A stretch of DNA of 64,000 nucleotides from Methylomusa anaerophila. GTDB lineage: Bacteria; Bacillota; Negativicutes; Sporomusales; Sporomusaceae. The stretch is from contig NZ_AP018449.1 in assembly GCF_003966895.1 (NCBI RefSeq), positions 2,683,501 through 2,747,500 on the forward strand, written 5' to 3'. Positions 16,075-23,331 of the stretch are shown piece after piece. Under the pieces are notes generated by a model. The model was not told the origin of the DNA, searched no databases, and was given only the letters and a program-made list of their open reading frames with translations. A program made the position numbers and the translations under genes. The number at the start of each line of letters is the position of its first letter. Position 1 is the stretch's first letter.

Positions 16075-16739
16075 CGCTTTTCCCCCCTGTTTTTCAAGAA
16101 TTCGTCTACATATTGCCGAGGGGTGCAGAGGTGTCCCTGCCCACACATCAGATGATAAATTAAGGTTGAGTTTGAAATTGCGGCATCCAGGTTGTGTTCT
16201 ACGGAAACAACAGTAATGCCGTTTTCTTTGTTTATTTTTTTCAAGAACTCATAGATCTCTTTTTGGCCGTTAATATCCACTCCGGTCGAAGGTTCGTCCA
16301 GAATAAGCAAATCCGGTTTTCCCAATAGTGCCCGCGCAATCAGTATTTTTTGGTTCTGCCCCCCAGATAGGGTACCCATCAAGACGTCTGTAAAATCAGA
16401 CATTCCAACCTGCTCAAGCGCGTCCGTAATTATATCTTTGCTTTTGATTTTCAATAACTTGCGATAAGAATTCAGTGCTTCATAGACCGTAATGGGAAAA
16501 TTAGAATTTGAGAAATCATTTTTCTGCGGGACATATCCGATCCTCTTTGTCTGAACTGCGATGCGTCCGCTTGTGGGTTTTATGAACTTTAATATCAACC
16601 GCATCAGCGTACTCTTTCCACTGCCGTTTTCACCTACTACCGATACATACTCGCCATTGCGTATTTCCCAGTTAATACCGTCCAGCACATACGGCGGCGA
16701 ACCTGTATAGGAAAAAAATAAATTATCTGCCTTGATCAC
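16071..16739 (-). CDS. znuC: zinc ABC transporter ATP-binding protein
   Basis: GTG 16739 is preferred (AAAGGG 8 bases upstream) over the longer reading to 16748. The 222-residue ATPase shows Walker A GENGSGKST, the ABC signature LSGGQNQKILIARALL, Walker B LLILDEPSTGVD and the switch histidine in VSVEHN. It powers zinc import through ZnuB. It overlaps znuB by four bases and is divergent from znuA across two Zur-like boxes. Confidence 0.9.
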   Translation of the reverse strand: MIKADNLFFSYTGSPPYVLDGINWEIRNGEYVSVVGENGSGKSTLMRLILKFIKPTSGRIAVQTKRIGYVPQKNDFSNSNFPITVYEALNSYRKLLKIKSKDIITDALEQVGMSDFTDVLMGTLSGGQNQKILIARALLGKPDLLILDEPSTGVDINGQKEIYEFLKKINKENGITVVSVEHNLDAAISNSTLIYHLMCGQGHLCTPRQYVDEFLKNRGEKR

Positions 16740-16798
16740 GAACAACACCCTTTCCGAATACGAACCATAAGTCTTCTTTGTTGCAAATGCGCGTCAAA

Positions 16799-16819
16799 TG
16801 CAAATGCGCTTCATTTGCA
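16799..16819. promoter_or_regulatory. Zur-like box 1
   Basis: TGCAAAT-GCGCTTC-ATTTGCA, a perfect 7-7-7 dyad identical in its arms to the box at 16860-16880, located immediately upstream of the znuA -35 element and between the divergent znuCB and znuA units. Confidence 0.65.
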
Positions 16820-16820
16820 C

Positions 16821-16849
16821 TTGACAATTATATCCTCGCACGCTATCAT
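16821..16849 (+). promoter_or_regulatory. sigma-A promoter of znuA
   Basis: TTGACA (16821-16826) and TATCAT (16844-16849) with a 17-base spacer. Zur-like boxes flank it on both sides. Confidence 0.65.
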
Positions 16850-16859
16850 CTATTATAGA

Positions 16860-16880
16860 TGCAAATAGGAAGCATTTGCA
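16860..16880. promoter_or_regulatory. Zur-like box 2
   Basis: TGCAAAT-AGGAAGC-ATTTGCA lies just downstream of the znuA promoter, overlapping the expected transcription start. Confidence 0.65.
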
Positions 16881-16905
16881 AGTATAATTTCTGGAGGCGG
16901 ATAAT

Positions 16906-17877
16906 ATGTTAAAAAGATGGGTTGCTATGCTACTCTGCCTGGTTGCCATTGTAAGTTTTTCAGCGTGCAGTAGCAATTCGGACTCGGCAAGTAAGCGAGG
17001 AGGAAGCAATATACCGGGGAGCGGTGCGGAAGAAAAGATCAAAGTGTCTGTCACCTTTGATGCAATAAAGGAGTTTGTTGCAGCTGTCGGAAAAGACAAA
17101 GTGGAAATTTCAGTGATTATCCCTGCCGGAACGGAACCTCACGATTTCGAACCAAAGGCACGGGATCTGGCAAGTCTGAGTGCCGCTAAGGTTTTTGTCT
17201 ATAACGGACTCGGGATGGAAGCATGGGCAGAAGAAGCAATCCAAGCCGCAAATAACAACAATCTGATTGTTGTGGACGCATCCAAGGGAGCCGATGTTAT
17301 CACAAAAGAAACGACGTCGGAAAATCATGAGGAAGGCGCGGATCACAAAGAGGGGCATGACCATGGGAAGTATGATCCCCATCTGTGGCTGAGCTTAAAA
17401 GGCGCACAAACTGAGGTGAAAAACATCAAGGATGCGCTTGTCCAGGCAGACCCATCTAATAAAGATTATTACGAACAGAACGGCAATAATTTTATCTCTC
17501 AGTTGGGAAACCTTTATAACGAATATAACGGTAAATTCCAGTCCGTGGCGAAAAAGAACTTTGTGACAGGGCATGCCGCTTTTGGTTATCTCTGCCGTGA
17601 CTTTGGCTTGGAACAAAACAGTGTTAGTGATATTTATGCGGAAGGAGAACCTTCAGCGCAACAACTGGCCAAACTCGTAGAATACTGCAGGGCAAACAAC
17701 GTAACGACCATTTTTGCCGAAGAAATGGCAAGCCCGAAGGTCTCACAAACGTTGGCCAATGAAGTCGGCGCAAAAGTAGAAACCATCTACACGATTGAAA
17801 GCGCCGAGGATAATATGACATATCTGGAGCGGATGGAGAGAAACCTATCTAAGATTTACGATAGCTTGACCAAATAG
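16906..17877 (+). CDS. znuA: zinc ABC transporter substrate-binding lipoprotein
   Basis: This 323-residue protein begins with a lipoprotein signal ending in the lipobox VSFSAC, then the cluster A-1 (ZnuA/TroA) fold: VSVTFDAIKEFVAAVGKD, IIPAGTEPHDFEPKARD (first metal histidine), a charged loop EEGADHKEGHDHGKYDPH rich in histidine, typical of zinc-specific members, then FVTGHAAFGYLCRDFGL and TIFAEEMASPKVSQTLA. ATG 16906 follows CTGGAGGCGG. It captures zinc outside the inner membrane and delivers it to ZnuBC. Regulation by Zur is indicated by two flanking dyads. Confidence 0.93.
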   Translation: MLKRWVAMLLCLVAIVSFSACSSNSDSASKRGGSNIPGSGAEEKIKVSVTFDAIKEFVAAVGKDKVEISVIIPAGTEPHDFEPKARDLASLSAAKVFVYNGLGMEAWAEEAIQAANNNNLIVVDASKGADVITKETTSENHEEGADHKEGHDHGKYDPHLWLSLKGAQTEVKNIKDALVQADPSNKDYYEQNGNNFISQLGNLYNEYNGKFQSVAKKNFVTGHAAFGYLCRDFGLEQNSVSDIYAEGEPSAQQLAKLVEYCRANNVTTIFAEEMASPKVSQTLANEVGAKVETIYTIESAEDNMTYLERMERNLSKIYDSLTK

Positions 17878-18098
17878 GCGATTTACTTTACTATCGTCAC
17901 TTCTAAGCGGCACACCAATGGGGATTATGCAGCGAGTGCTTTGATAAGCTGAAAGCCGCCTCCACAATATAATAAGGGTTTTGGAAAAAGAGGGCTGCTT
18001 GAAGGCAGAAAAAACACAGGCAATAGAGATCATTAAGCGCGGAAGGGCCTAATTTGGTGTTCTAAACACGAATTTCAGGCCCTTTTGCATCTCTTTCG
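17878..18098. other. interval before the ModD remnant
   Basis: No gene recognised. A short plus-strand trace from about 18000 reads LKAEKTQAIEIIKRGRA and stops inside the terminator at 18043-18088. Confidence 0.4.
18043..18088 (+). terminator. intrinsic terminator
   Basis: AAGGGCCT (18043-18050) pairs with AGGCCCTT (18077-18084), followed by TTGC. It lies about 170 bases after znuA and could serve that gene. Confidence 0.5.
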
Positions 18099-18230
18099 CT
18101 AATTGCCGCTAGCGGAATTAATGTTAATAATATAGAGAAGTATGCCGGAACAGGGGTAGATGTGATTGCCACTTCAAACCTTTTTCATGGAAAGCCACTT
18201 GATATTGGCGTAAAAATGAGCATGCGTTAG
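18099..18230 (+). pseudogene. C-terminal remnant of a ModD/NadC-like phosphoribosyltransferase
   Basis: The frame ending at TAG 18228 reads LIAASGINVNNIEKYAGTGV then DVIATSNLFHGKPLDIGVKM. This matches the end of the quinolinate-phosphoribosyltransferase fold, in particular ModD proteins of molybdate operons, where a glycine-rich ASGGI is followed by the EYA-x-GxDV strand and a KPxDI tail. Only about 43 of 280 residues remain, with no start codon or upstream portion. Confidence 0.6.
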
Positions 18231-18382
18231 TCGAACTGGCAGATGTTCAACCTGCCCCGGGTTGAAGTGACAGAGGCATCTGTCCTCTTAATTAAGTTTT
18301 GGTTAAATTTATCATAACGTAAAGGAAATTATCAAAACATATCGAAATATATCAAACAAAAGTAATACATAGTTTTAAGAAG

Positions 18383-18408
18383 AAACCCGCTATAATTAGG
18401 GGTTTTTG
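18383..18408 (+). terminator. terminator-like hairpin
   Basis: AAACCC and GGGTTT separated by an 11-base loop and followed by TTG TG TTTT. Confidence 0.4.
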
Positions 18409-18587
18409 TGTTTTGCGTGCAGCATGACGCGAAAATGATTACAATCCATGACAAAGTAGGAGATAAAGTATCTTATGCCGCTATTCGGCTAGCTAGAAAA
18501 GGTTACATTCGTTCTCTAACTATGTATTTTAAAACAAGCGCTGAGAGGTCGTTATCATCAAAAAGCGGGAAACGGAGTGTAGCTGTC

Positions 18588-19820
18588 ATGAAAAAAATAA
18601 TTACCGGTTTTTCCACCTTTTTTATTCTGTTGGTTTTGCTTGTTGTTCCCCATAATATGGTGCAGGCTGCGGAAGAACAAACGGTCGAAGACTATCTGGC
18701 AACAGCAAAGCAGTATTTACAGCAAAAGGACTATAACGGCGCGTTAAAGGCCTGCGATCAGGGGCTGAAATTGGATCCACAATCAGTAAAAATCTATGAA
18801 ATTCGCGGGGATATATTTACCGCTCAGGGTAACACGGACAAAGCCATTGCCGATTATAATCAGGCGATTTCCCTTGGATCTAACAGCCCGCGGATATATT
18901 TTTCCCGCGGTAATAAATTCCTCATGAAAGGGATGTTTGATAAGGCGATAACTGATTGCAATACGGCCCTGGAATTAAGGCCAGACTATTACATTGCTTA
19001 CATTCTTCGTGGAAATGCCTATTATTTCAAAGGAATGAATGACAAAGCACTGGAAGATTTTAAAGCCTATTTCCGATCCGCTCCTTCCGACGACCCGGCG
19101 CGGGCGTCAGCGCAGAAATTGCTGCCGGAAGGTTTTGGTGTTGTCAATACAGGGGGGACAACGAACGTCAGACGGGTGGGCAAAATTAAGCCGGTAAGTC
19201 CTGATGTTGGTAATGTTACCATGAATAAACTGCTCATAAATGGCGTTAGTAATAATGATATGTCAACAGTTAAAATGGCGGTTGAAGGTGGCGCAAATGT
19301 AAACATATTTGGATCGTACTACAATACAGTGCTGATTATGGCCATGGAAAAAAATAATATAGAAATGATTAATTATTTGATTGATCATGGCGCTGATGTA
19401 AATGTACATATAGAACCATATGGATATCTTAATGGATATTTTGAAACACCACTAATGATAGCTGTGCGGGCAAACAATATTGATCTGGTTAAAATACTGA
19501 TTAATGCCGGTGCCGATATTAATGCTTATGACCCACCGTACAAAAAAACACCACTATTTTATGCTTTATTCCACAAAAATACAGACATTCTACAATACCT
19601 GATTGCCCAAGGTGCTGATGTCAATTTTACCCAAAGCGATGGAACAACTCATTTAATGACGGCAGCAGCGAATAATAAATTGGCAAGCGCCAAAATACTG
19701 CTCGAAGCAGGAGCCGACCCTACTAGGAAAAACAAGGATGGAAAGACGGCATTAATAATTGCAATTGAAAAAAATAATAAAGAATTAATTGATTTATTAT
19801 TGCCGCTAACACCGCATTAA
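18588..19820 (+). CDS. secreted TPR and ankyrin-repeat protein
   Basis: ATG 18588 is chosen because it opens a clear signal peptide (MKKIITGFSTFFILLVLLVV, cleavage after VQA); an open stretch upstream to 18408 has no signal and looks unrelated. The 410-residue product has about three tetratricopeptide repeats at residues 35-150 (QYLQQKDYNGALKACDQGLK, GNTDKAIADYNQAI, GMNDKALEDF), a linker, then five ankyrin repeats at about 215-405 (MAVEGGANVN, YLIDHGADVN, ILINAGADIN, YLIAQGADVN, ILLEAGADPT). Such a protein would be exported and act as a protein-binding scaffold in the periplasm or at the membrane. No enzymatic motif is visible; the partner is unknown. Confidence 0.85.
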   Translation: MKKIITGFSTFFILLVLLVVPHNMVQAAEEQTVEDYLATAKQYLQQKDYNGALKACDQGLKLDPQSVKIYEIRGDIFTAQGNTDKAIADYNQAISLGSNSPRIYFSRGNKFLMKGMFDKAITDCNTALELRPDYYIAYILRGNAYYFKGMNDKALEDFKAYFRSAPSDDPARASAQKLLPEGFGVVNTGGTTNVRRVGKIKPVSPDVGNVTMNKLLINGVSNNDMSTVKMAVEGGANVNIFGSYYNTVLIMAMEKNNIEMINYLIDHGADVNVHIEPYGYLNGYFETPLMIAVRANNIDLVKILINAGADINAYDPPYKKTPLFYALFHKNTDILQYLIAQGADVNFTQSDGTTHLMTAAANNKLASAKILLEAGADPTRKNKDGKTALIIAIEKNNKELIDLLLPLTPH

Positions 19821-19876
19821 AATGCTGTTAGCAGGCGCAGTTCGTTTTTCCCTTTATTTTTATTAGTATGCTGTTG

Positions 19877-19918
19877 CCCCATCCCGCTCTGGGGAGTATA
19901 ATTTGAAGCGGGACGGGG
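19877..19918. terminator. hairpin downstream of the ankyrin gene
   Basis: CCCCATCCCGCT (19877-19888) pairs with AGCGGGACGGGG (19907-19918) with one mismatch. TATAATTTG in the loop could instead be a -10 element for the following RNA. Confidence 0.4.
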
Positions 19919-19959
19919 ATACCTCGTTCATTACAACTAAATAGGGAGGCTGGTGGAAA

Positions 19960-20046
19960 ATGCTTAATCATGACGCCCAACTCGGCGTATTGCTGCTGCC
20001 TGGAGCAGAGAATACAAGAGTTGCCAAACATTGTCGTGACGCATAG
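19960..20046 (+). CDS. possible 28-residue small ORF
   Basis: ATG 19960 follows AGGGAGG (11 bases) and encodes a peptide beginning MLNHDAQLGVLLLPGAENTR and ending in CRDA, followed 20 bases later by a strong terminator. It might be a leader peptide or a short secreted factor, or the whole unit 19940-20090 may be a small RNA. Evidence is limited to the binding site and the terminator. Confidence 0.3.
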   Translation: MLNHDAQLGVLLLPGAENTRVAKHCRDA

Positions 20047-20064
20047 CGCCCGCCTCCGGACAAG

Positions 20065-20090
20065 AAAACCCGCGAATTTCGCGGGTTTTT
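20065..20090 (+). terminator. intrinsic terminator
   Basis: AACCCGCGAA / TTCGCGGGTT then TTT. The stem core equals that after the tmRNA fragment at 3077-3104. Confidence 0.65.
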
Positions 20091-20244
20091 GTTGCCGGTA
20101 TCGCCGCATGCAATGCATCAAACTCCGGATGGCAGTTTCCCGTATGGAATATGCTTGCCAAATAATCGTTCAGGAATTAAAATATTAATAAATGTGTACA
20201 TTATCTAATAAATGTACATTATCTTAAGAAGGAGGAGATTTCCC

Positions 20245-20565
20245 ATGCAATGTCCTGTTTGCAGCAAACAAATCCAAGACGAATTTAAATTTTGTCCGCA
20301 TTGCGGTAATAAAGTGAACACATCCTGCGCCGGATGCGGGAAAAGTTTGCAACCTGAGTGGGTCACCTGCCCGTATTGTGGTTTGGCTGCGAAGGGACAG
20401 GCTGCACAGTCAACCCCTTCCCAGCCGTCGCAACACCCGCAGAATCCGCAATACAATCAATATCCTCCCACATATCCGCCCGGTCGTCGGGACTATCATT
20501 CCGGTTCATCGGGGCATCACCAAAGACGGAAGAAAGGCTTGCTTGGCAATTTTTTTTCCTCCTGA
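20245..20565 (+). CDS. double zinc-ribbon protein, probably the N-terminus of a split kinase
   Basis: ATG 20245 follows AAGGAGGAG. The 106-residue product has two zinc ribbons, CPVCSKQIQDEFKFCPHCG and CAGCGKSLQPEWVTCPYCG (residues 3-50), then a Gln/Pro-rich linker (QPSQHPQNPQYNQYPPTYPP) and a basic end KKGLLGNFF. It stops at 20565 just after a run of eight T at 20550-20557. One extra T would continue the frame into the kinase gene, giving the familiar zinc-ribbon/linker/kinase architecture. So it is either a separate small protein, a frameshifted gene or one expressed through slippage. Confidence 0.8.
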   Translation: MQCPVCSKQIQDEFKFCPHCGNKVNTSCAGCGKSLQPEWVTCPYCGLAAKGQAAQSTPSQPSQHPQNPQYNQYPPTYPPGRRDYHSGSSGHHQRRKKGLLGNFFSS

Positions 20566-21353
20566 AGTCCTTATCGCCAATCAACGGGTATCATGTTGAG
20601 GCGCTGCTAGGTGGCGGAAGTTACGGAATGGTGGTAAAAGTCATAAAAGCGGGCCGTTATTACGCCATGAAGGTTTGTTCCCAACAATACTTGCGGCAGA
20701 TACGCCAACCTCCTTGCGCGGCCGCCGATTTGTGCCGCCGGGAGGCGGAGGTGCTTAAGTGCATCCGTCATCCAGAAATTCCAGGGTACGTTGACTTTTT
20801 CCAGTACGAAGGCTTATTTTGCTTAGTAGAAGAATATATGCCCGGCGACACACTGGCAATGGCAATTAGCAGTGATTACCGCTACCAGGAAGAGGAAGTA
20901 AGAGAAATTATCTTAAAATTACTGTTGATCCTGGAGTTTCTTCACACGCCGACTGCGGGGAAACCTGCCGTCATTCACCGGGACTTGCGGTTATCTAACT
21001 TAATCATGATCGACGGGCGCCTGGTTCTTATTGATTTCGGTCTGGCATACCGCATACAAAATTGCAGTGATATGGAGTTGTTGGTCCAATGCCAGATGGC
21101 TAGAACGGACGTGGATGATTCACTCTCTTATGTTGAAAATCGAAACGGTTTTTCGCTACAGAGCGATTTGTTCGGGGCCGGAGTGGTCGCAGTTGATCTT
21201 TTTACTAATTCGGCAATTGGGGACGAGGGAACCTCCTGGGAACAGAAAATACCGGTTTCGCGGCCATTTATATTATACATTCGGAAGTTGCTAGGGGTCG
21301 AGGGCGTGTTTGCGTCCTGTTCTGAAGCAATGAAATATTTGCGCTCAATTTAG
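20556..21353 (+). CDS. Hanks-type Ser/Thr protein kinase, lacks its own start
   Basis: The kinase frame becomes distinct at about 20556 and has no ATG/GTG/TTG with a ribosome binding site near the domain start; the open frame runs back to 20358 in a different frame from the zinc ribbon. The domain shows the glycine loop LLGGGSYGMVVK, the lysine in YYAMKV, the catalytic loop HRDLRLSNLI (N-lobe to C-lobe), DFG in LIDFGLAYR, and EEYMPGDTLA at the hinge. HRDLRLSN has Arg where many kinases have Lys, a common bacterial variant. About 265 residues cover a complete domain with no C-terminal extension. Likely expressed as a fusion with the upstream zinc ribbon by frameshifting, or damaged by one lost T. 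Confidence 0.8.
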   Translation, partial: FLLKSLSPINGYHVEALLGGGSYGMVVKVIKAGRYYAMKVCSQQYLRQIRQPPCAAADLCRREAEVLKCIRHPEIPGYVDFFQYEGLFCLVEEYMPGDTLAMAISSDYRYQEEEVREIILKLLLILEFLHTPTAGKPAVIHRDLRLSNLIMIDGRLVLIDFGLAYRIQNCSDMELLVQCQMARTDVDDSLSYVENRNGFSLQSDLFGAGVVAVDLFTNSAIGDEGTSWEQKIPVSRPFILYIRKLLGVEGVFASCSEAMKYLRSI

Positions 21354-21381
21354 AGGTCAATCGCTTGCAAAAATAAGAAAG

Positions 21382-21423
21382 AGACCGTGTTGAAACGTAA
21401 AAAGTTTCAGCGCGGTCTTTTTG
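21382..21423. terminator. bidirectional terminator between convergent genes
   Basis: AGACCGTGTTGAAAC pairs with GTTTCAGCGCGGTCT, with T-runs on both strands. It serves the kinase gene (+) and the coat-protein genes (-). Confidence 0.75.
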
Positions 21424-21424
21424 T

Positions 21425-21736
21425 CTATTGCTGCAGATAATTTTTTGATTGACCTTGCACTTGCTGCTGCAGGGTGGTGAAACTCTGCTGAATGCGGGTA
21501 TATTGGTCTTGGGGAGCCGGTTCTACTTTGTACCAGCCTTTTTGATTCATACAGTCAAATACGATTTTTTGGTTTTGGAAGCTTTTGTTTAGTATTTGGG
21601 TTAATTGTGAGCGTACATTATTATTGGTGCTTTCTAATATTGCAGTGCAGAGTGTTGTTGCTTCTGTCTTCAATTGATAAAGCAGCGCCCCGATCCGTTC
21701 CATGTCGCGCTTTGATTGCTGAGTTTGCTGTGCCAT
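21425..21736 (-). CDS. CotF-like spore coat protein
   Basis: This 103-residue helical protein is rich in Gln and contains LKTEATTLCTAILESTNNN and FDCMNQKGWYKVEPA, the latter being the conserved end of CotF-family spore-coat proteins. GGAGG precedes the ATG on the minus strand. It follows a second small CotF-like gene by 14 bases, so the two form an operon probably transcribed in the mother cell late in sporulation. This is the main evidence in the window for an endospore former. Confidence 0.75.
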   Translation of the reverse strand: MAQQTQQSKRDMERIGALLYQLKTEATTLCTAILESTNNNVRSQLTQILNKSFQNQKIVFDCMNQKGWYKVEPAPQDQYTRIQQSFTTLQQQVQGQSKNYLQQ

Positions 21737-21750
21737 GTTAGATTAACCTC

Positions 21751-21951
21751 CTATTGTATTTGTTTGTTGTTAATTACGATGTTTGACAGTATTTGTACCC
21801 ATTGCTGGTGGTCCTGGGAGAGTCCTTGCAGCACTGCCTTTAGCTGCTGGTCATCTGTATTTTGCGCTCTATGGATGCAGGTTTGATTTATGGATTCGAA
21901 CAATTTGCCAAGGTCTTCAAGATACAGTAGTTCTTTTGTGGTCAAATTCAT
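21751..21951 (-). CDS. small CotF-like / coat-associated protein
   Basis: This 66-residue helical protein (MNLTTKELLYLEDLGKLFES) resembles the N-terminal part of CotF-type proteins, in which two helices carry LEDL and a Gln-rich segment (ADQQLK-like, here TDDQQLKAVLQGLSQDHQQW). TAGGAGGAC precedes the start. It is the first gene of the two-gene minus-strand operon and probably forms part of the spore coat together with the next protein. Confidence 0.65.
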   Translation of the reverse strand: MNLTTKELLYLEDLGKLFESINQTCIHRAQNTDDQQLKAVLQGLSQDHQQWVQILSNIVINNKQIQ

Positions 21952-22653
21952 ATCAAGTCCTCCTATGTGCGAAAATGTAGTTGCATACTATTAAGTATAG
22001 CTTGTATACTCTTTTGTAGTTTATACGCGGTAAATCCTAAAAAAAGGACTGTTTCAGAAATATTTCTCCGATTTTCGGCGCACAGGATGGTAACTTGAAC
22101 ATAAAAAGAAGGAATATACTTGAAAGTCTCTCTTCCGGATGCATGATAAAAAACTTCTGCTAAATTCTATTATGAATTTGGCAGGAGTTTTCTATGTTTA
22201 TGGGAAATAAAAATATATGGAACCGAATTTGATTTTAGCAAAGAAAATCGGTGAAGGTGAGTCAAAATGAGTCGAGGAACTGCCAACTGATCTCTGAAAG
22301 AACATTGAATCAATATAAAGTGGTTTTTCGTAGCGAAACGTATCAAGAGGAACAGGATACCTGCTTGACTTATACAGAGCGGTATTGTCTTTTCGCACCA
22401 TTACTGTTAGAATGAGATAGTACTGCTCCCATGCAGTAGATAGTATTTTTTAGATACGATAGGAAAAATAGAAAAAACGGCAGATGATAATTGAACATGC
22501 TTTCGGCACGGCCAAACGAAGCTGGGGTGCCTGGTATGCTCCCGATAAATTTTTGCCATGAAGCTTGACTAAAAATTTGCAATTGTAATATTATAAAGAT
22601 AATAGATTTAATATACTGAAAAGTTTTACTTGTTTGGGAGTGGGGGAACGTAA
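21952..22653. other. intergenic stretch between the coat operon and the methanol cluster
   Basis: Holds the coat-operon promoter region near 21990-22030 (AT-rich, with TATAC repeats), a terminator-like hairpin at 22149-22196, and otherwise no recognised gene. The last 60 bases are AT-rich with TATTATAAAG and TAATATACT, a likely promoter for the DUF1638 gene. Confidence 0.45.
22149..22196. terminator. terminator-like hairpin
   Basis: AAACTTCTGC (22151-22160) pairs with GCAGGAGTTT (22181-22190), with AAATTC/GAATTT inside; A- and T-runs on either side would allow termination in both directions. Confidence 0.5.
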
Positions 22654-23331
22654 GTGCGAATCAAGTTAATTGGCTGTCCTTCCACCAGGAATGAAGTGAT
22701 GGCGATGGAACTTCCCTCTAATGTGGATTGTGAGTTTTTGGACTTTTCCTTGCATGCCTTCCCCGACGAATTGCACAACGAGCTACAGCGTCGAATTGAT
22801 GCGAGTCAGGCATACGATTTGATCATTCTGCTTTACGGGCGGTGTTCCCGCGCGGTGGCAGGGTTAGTTTCCGCCGGAATCCCGATGGTGTTGCCTGCTG
22901 TACACGACTGCATCAGCTTATTGTTGGGGTCGGATCTGCGGCGGCAGCAACTGTCCGCGCGTAATCCGGCAGTTTATTATTTCAGTCAGGGATGGCTGGA
23001 ATACGGACGGGATCCTTATGCCGAATACTGCGAATATGTGGACAAATACGGAACAGCCGATGCGGGATACTTAATTCGGACTCTCTATGGAACATATCGG
23101 GGGGCGGTGTTGATCCGCACCTGCGGCGGGGGAAAAATCGAAGAATGCCGACAGAAGGTAAAAAACATTGCCGACTTCTTTGACTGGTCGGTCACGGAGG
23201 TAGAGGGGGACTTAGGCTTATTAACGGCCGTTGTCGGCGGAAAGCAGCATCCGGATATTATCTGGGTTCCTCCCGGCAAACCTGTAAAATTAGAGGAGGG
23301 GAATAGTTCTGAATATCAAAGTCAATTCTAA
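22654..23331 (+). CDS. DUF1638 protein of the methyltransferase cluster
   Basis: GTG 22654 begins a 225-residue protein with a Rossmann-like start (IKLIGCPSTRNEVMAMEL) and YDLIILLYGRCSRAVAGLV, VLPAVHDCISLLLGS and YYFSQGWLEYG, characteristic of DUF1638. This family is encoded near corrinoid methyltransferases in methanogens and acetogens, and the cysteines in LIGCP, YGRCS and VHDCIS could bind a metal or corrinoid. Its role is not established. It overlaps the RACo gene by 23 bases if that gene starts at CTG 23309, indicating translational coupling. Confidence 0.75.
   Translation: MRIKLIGCPSTRNEVMAMELPSNVDCEFLDFSLHAFPDELHNELQRRIDASQAYDLIILLYGRCSRAVAGLVSAGIPMVLPAVHDCISLLLGSDLRRQQLSARNPAVYYFSQGWLEYGRDPYAEYCEYVDKYGTADAGYLIRTLYGTYRGAVLIRTCGGGKIEECRQKVKNIADFFDWSVTEVEGDLGLLTAVVGGKQHPDIIWVPPGKPVKLEEGNSSEYQSQF

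Noticed and set aside
18408-18587. N-terminal extension of the TPR/ankyrin protein
   Set aside because: The signal peptide begins at 18588. The upstream frame begins at a terminator and shares no feature with the family; it might be a separate decayed stretch but I could not assign it.
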